The notes under the pieces were generated by a model. The model ran no database searches and had not been told where the DNA came from. It saw only the letters and a list, made by a program, of their open reading frames with translations. The position numbers and the translations under genes are program-made. A stretch of 40,083 bases of DNA from assembly GCA_018524725.1 (NCBI GenBank), contig JAEUWP010000606.1, positions 1-40,083 of the forward strand, written 5' to 3'. This DNA comes from Podaxis mareebaensis (taxonomy: Eukaryota > Basidiomycota > Agaricomycetes > Agaricales > Agaricaceae). Shown piece by piece: positions 34,145 through 40,083 of this stretch; position 1 is the first letter of the stretch; each line of letters starts with the position of its first letter.

Positions 34145-36822
34145 CAGAGCGGCCCGTATTGCTTTCCCGACGAAGGCGCGATGGGAGGGATCAATATCTC
34201 CGATTTCAGAAATTGGTTTTGGGCCGTGTAATAGGAATTTCTTGATAGGAATTAGTAGAGTAAATGTTGTCGGAGGCTGTCGTTCCTGGTCCAGTTCCCG
34301 TCGGTCTGTTGAATTTGACTGTAATAACAAACGTATGAATCGTTGATAAATATGCGGTGGCGCCATAACTTCCCTTGACAGCCTCTATAGTATAATCTCG
34401 TGGAGGGAGACCGGATGATAGGTAAGGGATCACCTATGCCAGAGCTCAACTAATATGGATGGAAGGGATGAAATTGTAAAAGTGAGTGTGGATAACGGAG
34501 CATAAGTAGGAGTTTCCGAAACGGTTAGCGTAATACGAGACAAGTGGATAGGGAAATCAAGTTGCGGACAGTATGGTCTGCTACTTACGAATACATTACA
34601 TGGCTCTCGAGCGAGCAAGATCTGCCACAATGCTCCCCCCATGAGCCCCGCAGGCCACAGCGGTGAAGCCCAACATCTCAACGTCAGCTTGTCTAAAATA
34701 AAGACTACAGGTACGTTTGTATTTGCAAGCCAGACTTCAAGCTCTTCAGGAATCGGGACTCGCAGGAGCGAGGAGAGAAGTTACAGACTATTAACATATC
34801 GATGAAAGGGCGTAAGGTTGAGTAAGTTGCAAGTGCGGCCGTGTCCATCAATCACTCGAGCCTCAAATACAGGGCAGGGGAGACAAGGCAATCAAGGGAG
34901 CTACGAATTGATTAGGTTGAATTGACTAAATCCCTTCTCGAAAATTCGAGCATGAATTCTTCAGGAAGCAATCATAGTAATACGAGGGTGTATAGGGAGT
35001 TAGAGTGAAGAACAGCTGAACGCTAGCAGGGCGGAGAGCGTGATATTGAAGTTGAAACCAGGATTATAAATTTGGTTTACGAGGGAAGCTTGATAGGCGC
35101 TCAGAGCGTTCATGCGTTAGCATTCAATGATTCAAAAACACGGCCAGACCATGTCCGGTGTCTTGGGTAAACGGCTTCCGCAAGTATGTTCCCTTTGAAC
35201 ACAGGCAACACATTATATAGGTTGGATAACGAGTGGTGTATCCGTAGGTCAGGAGAACGTTGGGCCGGGGGGAGGGAGGGTGCTTGATATCAGACGACAA
35301 ACCTGTAAGCCTCGACAAGCTCTCCAGATCTTTTCTCTATAGTCTCACATCATTCTGTATCGGGTAGTATGATCCTGCACTTTCAATGAACCCGCGAATA
35401 GAGCCATCCGGCTCCGATCACATCGCTGACTGACCGCAGAGACTCCGCAAATCAAAGCAAGGCACTCACGGTCAGACAAGTGTCCCCGATGCGGCGGTGG
35501 GGAATCTGTGCATACTATTGTATACTGAAAGTTTTTCTGGGCTTAATCATAGAATCCAAGTGACGCCCTCTGCGTAAGACATCTTCGTATTTTCGAGCAC
35601 ATAAAATACGCTTTTGCCACGCGAGGGCGATGCGGGCCGAGATCCTGCGGGAAGTTGTCAGACTAATTGAGAATGGGTGAGGAGGCCTGAGAAGGACGTG
35701 GGATATTAGCTTAGAGGTTTCTGGCCAGGTCTTTGTCAGCATAGATATCGATAATGGTGCGTAGTGAGAGAAGACGTGTTCCATACCCATTAAGCCTCAA
35801 ACTCCTTGTTTCTTGCGGACTTCCTTCAGCGCGAACGCGTATCCCCATACCTCAGGAGGAAGCAACATGGCCTCCTCTCTGAGATGACAGATCCGTGGCC
35901 TTTTTCACACAGAAGCAGGGCCTGGACCTTTGAGAATGCACGACCAGCAATGCCGCCAGATTAGCCGAGGAGTGTGGTGAATCAGTAAGCAATGCTAGAA
36001 ATTTTTGAATCAAGTTCCTTGATCTTCTTATGCATCGAATAACTGCTGCTCCATCTTTCCGGCTCGGGAAGCATCCGACAGGCACAGTGAAATACGACAC
36101 TGGGGCCACTTTTTGTTTTCCCTTTCGTGCGATAAACCCTCTATGCCCCCTCGTTCTCACGTCATATCTGTCATATCTGGAAGCAATACCAATGATCTGG
36201 GCTCCGTGCACGGCCAACCAATCGGGGTGAACGGGCCAGAACGGCCATATTGCCTTCTTTGACAGCGCATCTGCCATCACCAACAAGAGGGACGGTGTGC
36301 CTTCCGCTTCTTAGCACTCTCAAACTGCGGCTCGAGGACGGCCGCTTCGGATCATGCCGCACCGCACAGATTTCTTGGTCTAACCCTGCTCACGGAATTA
36401 GGGCGTCAAGCTACGTCCAAAGTGCTAACCAACACCATTCGCTTTGATCTGGTCGTAGTTGGATACTCGGCTGACCCTTCTGCAGGTACAGTATTACTCT
36501 CAATTTAAGGCGTTTAAAACGTGTGGGACTGAGACATGCAGTTGATGGACTGACTGCGAAATCCTACATAGAACCTGTCAGATGAGATTGCTCTGGGAAT
36601 CATCCCAATCTCGTGTTCGAGGCATTGAAATGAATCTTCATGGCATCCGTTCGGATCATTCTCGACCTCTGACAATCAAAAGGTTCAAGTCTGTCCGTCA
36701 CGTCCAGGTGGAGTTATCAAGGTACAGAATCGAAGCAGTATACGATAGACTGCCAGTGACTATTATGCCAAACTCGAAAGCCCTCACCTTATGCTCAATT
36801 TCTCACCTCACGACCCAAGCAC
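34145..36822. other. long gene-poor region
   Basis: There are 2.7 kb without a supportable gene. Minus-strand ORFs at 34430-34681, 35515-35790 and 35852-36286 lack recognisable domains and consistent splicing. The last part is the promoter of the next gene. Confidence 0.45.
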
Positions 36823-36829
36823 TATAAAA
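36823..36829 (+). promoter_or_regulatory. TATA box of secreted Cys protein gene A
   Basis: TATAAAA, 79 bp before the ATG at 36902, followed by a pyrimidine-rich leader (ctctttctctcg). Confidence 0.65.
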
Positions 36830-36901
36830 CTCCTTACGCATTAGAGTAAACCTTCAGTTTCGACTCTGAACTTCCCTCTACGCCACTCTCTTTCTCTCGA
36901 T

Positions 36902-37627
36902 ATGCAGTTTACCGCAAAATTCGCGTCCTCAATCACGATCGCTGCCGCATTCGCCAGCGCTATCGTAGTTCCACGTCAGGCAGCGCCTGAGGACTACACT
37001 TTGACCTACACAAACCAAACGGGCGCTGTACAAGGAACCGATTTCCTCACCTTCGCCCTCGTTGAAACAACGGATGGTGGGCATTTTTCACGTTCATCCT
37101 CAGCTAATTCTTTAACTTGGGCCCTCGTAGATTGCTTGGCCTTTTGCGACTCCGTTCCCACCTGCGGGTTTGCAAATAGTGCGTTACGTCCATCCCTCAT
37201 TAAGTATATTTAACTAAATTTCTTAAAGGCTACCGTGACAACAACGGAAAGGTGCAACCCAAAAAATAGCAGTTTATGGCGGCGCTAATTATGATGTTAC
37301 AAATAGGGTGGGAGTCCTCTACTGACTTGCTCGCTCTATGTTGGATGCCATGGTGTGGAAGACTTGACCAATACCGGTGGTCAGCCGCAACCAGACGGCA
37401 CGGTCAATTTTATTACCGACAGTGATGGCTGGTGCAAAGTTACAGAGCCAACTGATCCCACCGACCCAACTGACCCGACTGATCCCACCGACCCAACTGA
37501 CCCCACCGACCCAACTGACCCCACCGACCCAACTGACCCCACCGACCCAACCGACCCTACTGATCCCACTGATCCCACCGACCCAGCTGACCCTGCTGAC
37601 CCCACCACTCCTGGGGCTGGGGCTTAG
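36902..37627 (+). CDS. secreted Cys-domain protein with Thr-Asp-Pro tail (gene A)
   Basis: Exons 36902-37076, 37131-37178, 37229-37251 and 37307-37627 sum to 567 nt (188 aa). A signal peptide (MQFTAKFASSITIAAAFASA, probably with a following VVPRQ pro-site) leads to a domain of about 100 residues: YTLTYTNQTGAVQGTDF, DCLAFCDSVPTCGF, YRDNNGK, GGSPLLTCSLYVGCHG, GGQPQPDG and NFITDSDGWCK. The same domain ends gene B at 38502-39653. After the last Cys comes a tail of about 16 Thr-Asp-Pro triplets and a short Ala-Asp-Pro/Gly-Ala end. The acidic Pro tail would be extended and possibly O-glycosylated. Similar proteins are common in fruiting basidiomycetes; the function is unknown. Confidence 0.85.
37450..37606 (+). 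repeat. 9-bp coding repeat (Thr-Asp-Pro)n
   Basis: In-frame 9-bp units (ac[tc]ga[tc]cc[cagt]) repeated about 17 times, mixing synonymous codons. They encode the C-terminal tail of gene A. Confidence 0.9.
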
Positions 37628-38433
37628 GTAACTGGAGGAATGCTGCGTTCTAGGCGGCTTATATACCCGGATAATTCATGTGTATTGGAGCTATGTAAAC
37701 GGACTAGAGAAATCATTTTGAACATTCAATCCAGCCTTGCTGGCTACAGCGATGTCTTGCTGCAACGTCTCTGGGCTTCGATAGACGTCCAAAGTCACGC
37801 CACAACTTCGAACTTCAAAACCTCAGTGAGGTCATCCTGGTTTCCAACGTTCCAGAATGGCTTTAGATTCGATATCAGTAACTCAATCACCACTCATACC
37901 CCTTCACCTGACGGGATTAGAAGGTACGACCCCTAAAACAGGAATAGAAAGTACCTATTCGCGCGTGGGATACATTAGCGATTTATGAGCAATGTCGACT
38001 GAAAATAGTACCCTTCTTTCCTCAGAGGCGTTGACAACGTAGGTGATAGCGTAAAAGAAGTACATGGAAGGTGCAGAGTCCCGGCGGTAGGCTGAGTCGT
38101 TGACTGTCGGTGAAGCCAATTGGGCTTCAATGGACTTCAATCACCAGCAACCTTGTCATCAAAAGTTGAAGGTAGAACCATGTTCCTCAATCCGAGTACC
38201 CTGGCTCCGCCGCTCTCTTACCGTCATATGTGGCAGCTTCAGCTATTCGCGGAAGTCATCCCGGCAACACAGGCGACATACAGAAGATGCGCCGTATGTC
38301 GAGTGCCAAATCGTTGTTAGGTCTTCTTTTTTTCCCCTTCGGATACGCCTCAATCCCGAGGAGTCTTCTATGGATAAATTGGAAGTTTCCTGATTTAAGC
38401 TCCTGAAGCCAATACAGACATCAACAAATGCGG
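37628..38433. other. intergenic, no gene seen
   Basis: 3' flank of gene A and 5' flank of gene B. The ORFs at 37640-37936 and 38100-38393 show no family features. Confidence 0.5.
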
Positions 38434-38440
38434 TATAAAA
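38434..38440 (+). promoter_or_regulatory. TATA box of secreted Cys protein gene B
   Basis: TATAAAA, 68 bp before the ATG at 38502. Confidence 0.65.
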
Positions 38441-38501
38441 GCAATGCCTATGTGGCTCTATAATACCCGTGGACAATCCCTAAGTCTACTAGTCGAACGA
38501 T

Positions 38502-39653
38502 ATGCTCACTGCTACTTTGATTTCCGCTATTATTGCGGGCTTGATCCCGTTAGTGATCACAGCCCCGGCAGAATCCATGGCCGACAGCATTGTAGCAAAG
38601 CTAGGCGTGGACCTCACTGAGGGCAACCATTATGGCTCGCCTATCCCTCCTTTGCAGCCTGGTAGCCAGCCTGGCTGGTATTATGGTCCTCACCCCGAGA
38701 AGAGTCCCGGGATCCTGTACTTGACGCCGGTATGTTATGCATCAATCCAATACTGTGCCTTACGCTGATCTCTGAACGATTAATAGGACACCTGCAAGTG
38801 GCTTGACCAGTACCCATCTGTCCTTCACTGCCCCCACGCGTATCCTCCTCCACCTCCGCCCCATTATCCTCCGCCACCTCCACCTAAGCCATCCCATACT
38901 ACTAAACCGCAGAAGCCTCCTCACGGCACGAAGCCATACACCACAAAAACTTATACCACTGAAGAGCCTCATACAACCAAGGAACCACACACCACCAAGG
39001 AACCACACACCACCAAGGAACCACACACTACCAAGGAACCGCACACTACCAAGGAACCGCACACCACCAAGGAACCGCATACCACCAAACCGCCTCATAC
39101 CAAACCTTCTCACACTAAGCCAACTTACACCAAGCCACCTCATACTACGCCAACTTCGACATATCCTCCTCCTCCTCCGCCACCACCATCTGACGGATAT
39201 CACCAGACTTTCTACAATATCACCGCTGCTGTTCAAGCAGATGACTACATGACCTTTGGTTTGGTTGAGACCGTCAACGGTGAGTACTTAACCATTTGCG
39301 TGATAGTGAATTGTTCCTAAGTCCAATGGACCAATAGACTGTAAGGCTATGTGTAACTCGGTCCAAGGATGCGGTTTCGTTAACAGTAAGTCTATGTCAT
39401 CGCATCACTCGTCCAATTAGGTAGCTCATTTACCTAACTCAGCCTACCATGACGTGAACGGCAAGGTACGAATCCGGACAGAGTGTCAGATGACGAACTA
39501 ACGTTTCCAATCCAGGATGGAAGCCCGCTCTTGACCTGCGCCCTCTTCAAAGGCTGCCACGGCGCCGAAGACGCAGACAACAGAGGTGGCCAGTCCCAGT
39601 CAGATGGAAGCATCAACTTTATTATCAACAGCGATGGCTGGTGCAAGGATTAG
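38502..39653 (+). CDS. secreted Cys-domain protein with Pro-rich and His-Thr-Thr-Lys repeats (gene B)
   Basis: Exons 38502-38729, 38787-39279, 39338-39385, 39443-39465 and 39516-39653 sum to 930 nt (309 aa). The signal peptide is MLTATLISAIIAGLIPLVITA. It is followed by a region with GWYYGPHPEKSPG and CKWLDQYPSVLHC, two Pro-rich blocks, and seven repeats of HTTKEP between about residues 135 and 180. The C-terminal domain matches gene A: YHQTFYNITAAVQADDYMTFGLVE, DCKAMCNSVQGCGFVN, YHDVNGK, GSPLLTCALFKGCHG and NFIINSDGWCK. Two internal exons of this domain have exactly the same sizes in both genes (48 and 23 nt), so they are true paralogues. The Lys/Thr/Pro repeat suggests a cell-wall-associated stalk. 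Confidence 0.88.
38967..39092 (+). repeat. 18-bp coding repeat (His-Thr-Thr-Lys-Glu-Pro)
   Basis: Seven near-perfect 18-bp units ('cacaccaccaaggaacc' type) in tandem, within exon 2 of gene B. Degenerate related units (TKP, HTK) follow to about 39150. Confidence 0.92.
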
Positions 39654-40083
39654 TCGCGCTGGCCTGATTCTGGAGTGCAGTTAATGCCTTGGCAGTAAAC
39701 CTCGATCTGAATAGTCTCTTGTACTTGTGTCTGTGAAAACCTTGACCGCGTGTTCTCGTTTAAAATATCGAAAATATATTTTTCCGATTGTGCAACGCCA
39801 CATCTGGTAACGAGTATCTCGGGAGGAATCCGACAGAAGCTAAGAAGGAAGACAATGCACGCTTGCAACGTTTCCCACTTTTCGAGCCTGACATTTCGAG
39901 CCAAGGCGGACTTAGATATACCTTATATTCCGTTCGAAAACTAGATATAATAAGTCGGCGAGGTCCCCTCGGAGTAAGCAGGTTTCCTTCATGTCCTTCA
40001 ATTGAGTGTGGAGGTACCTACATGGCTGCGTGGGAAATTGGGAAAATCGGCATATTTAACGTACACTGGTGTAGATTACTTTC
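39654..40083. other. 3' flank, no gene seen
   Basis: Downstream sequence of gene B up to the window end. A minus-strand 84-codon ORF shows no family features. Confidence 0.5.

Noticed and set aside
34430..34681. Minus-strand ORF with a short GAHGG-like peptide in an overlapping frame
   Set aside because: I considered a DUF423-like membrane protein, but only about 25 residues resemble it and no further exon could be found.
35852..36286. 144-codon minus-strand ORF
   Set aside because: Its composition is not clearly protein-like, there is no domain, and the flanks give no spliced model.
37381..37608. Antisense ORF of Gly-Ser-Val repeats
   Set aside because: It is a shadow of the Thr-Asp-Pro repeat of gene A on the other strand.
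38760..39236. 158-codon antisense ORF rich in Trp, Arg, Gly
   Set aside because: It is a shadow of the Pro and HTTKEP repeats of gene B.

Overview
The window is nuclear DNA from a mushroom-forming basidiomycete (Agaricomycete). The evidence is very intron-dense genes with introns of about 40-60 bp, a class I hydrophobin, fruiting-body-type secreted Cys proteins, an F-box protein, and BEM46-like, GH35 and sorbosone-dehydrogenase genes of fungal type. I rebuilt gene models by hand from GT-AG (a few GC-AG) introns. For the multi-exon genes I checked that summed exon lengths keep one open frame. No protein or RNA search was possible.

Layout. 1-2.67 kb is repeat-rich: a 177-bp direct repeat, a 22-23-bp minisatellite, and three tandem LTR-like units. 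The last unit abuts a decayed copy of the splicing helicase BRR2 (about 2.67-5.3 kb, minus). 5.3-11.2 kb holds a 1.2-kb segmental duplication. The left copy carries a dead ATP synthase subunit g gene, and the right copy carries the intact gene (ATP20, 10592-11186, minus). Between them lie a three-unit 140-154-bp tandem repeat and a possible beta-trefoil protease-inhibitor-like gene with a defective splice site. A small hypothetical ORF lies just left of the duplicated segment.

11.3-29.4 kb is the dense functional core. It contains a hydrophobin (-), a monocarboxylate-type MFS transporter (+, 16 exons), a secreted sorbosone-dehydrogenase-like protein (-), a BEM46/ABHD13-type hydrolase (-), a sugar/general-substrate MFS transporter (-, 13 exons), a small secreted protein (+), a GH35 beta-galactosidase (+, 32 exons, 1019 aa) and an F-box protein (-). 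Secreted galactosidase, secreted sugar oxidoreductase and two permeases side by side suggest a carbohydrate-use neighbourhood, but no shared regulation can be seen.

29.4-40 kb is sparser. It contains a PNPOx-like/ferredoxin-reductase fusion flavoprotein (+, 664 aa) and, after a 2.8-kb gap, two paralogous secreted Cys-rich proteins. These share a domain with identical internal exon sizes but carry unrelated low-complexity repeats on opposite sides of it. I found no convincing new defence, mobile or biosynthetic system. The most interesting points are the decaying gene copies, the micro-exons and the repeat-tailed paralogues.
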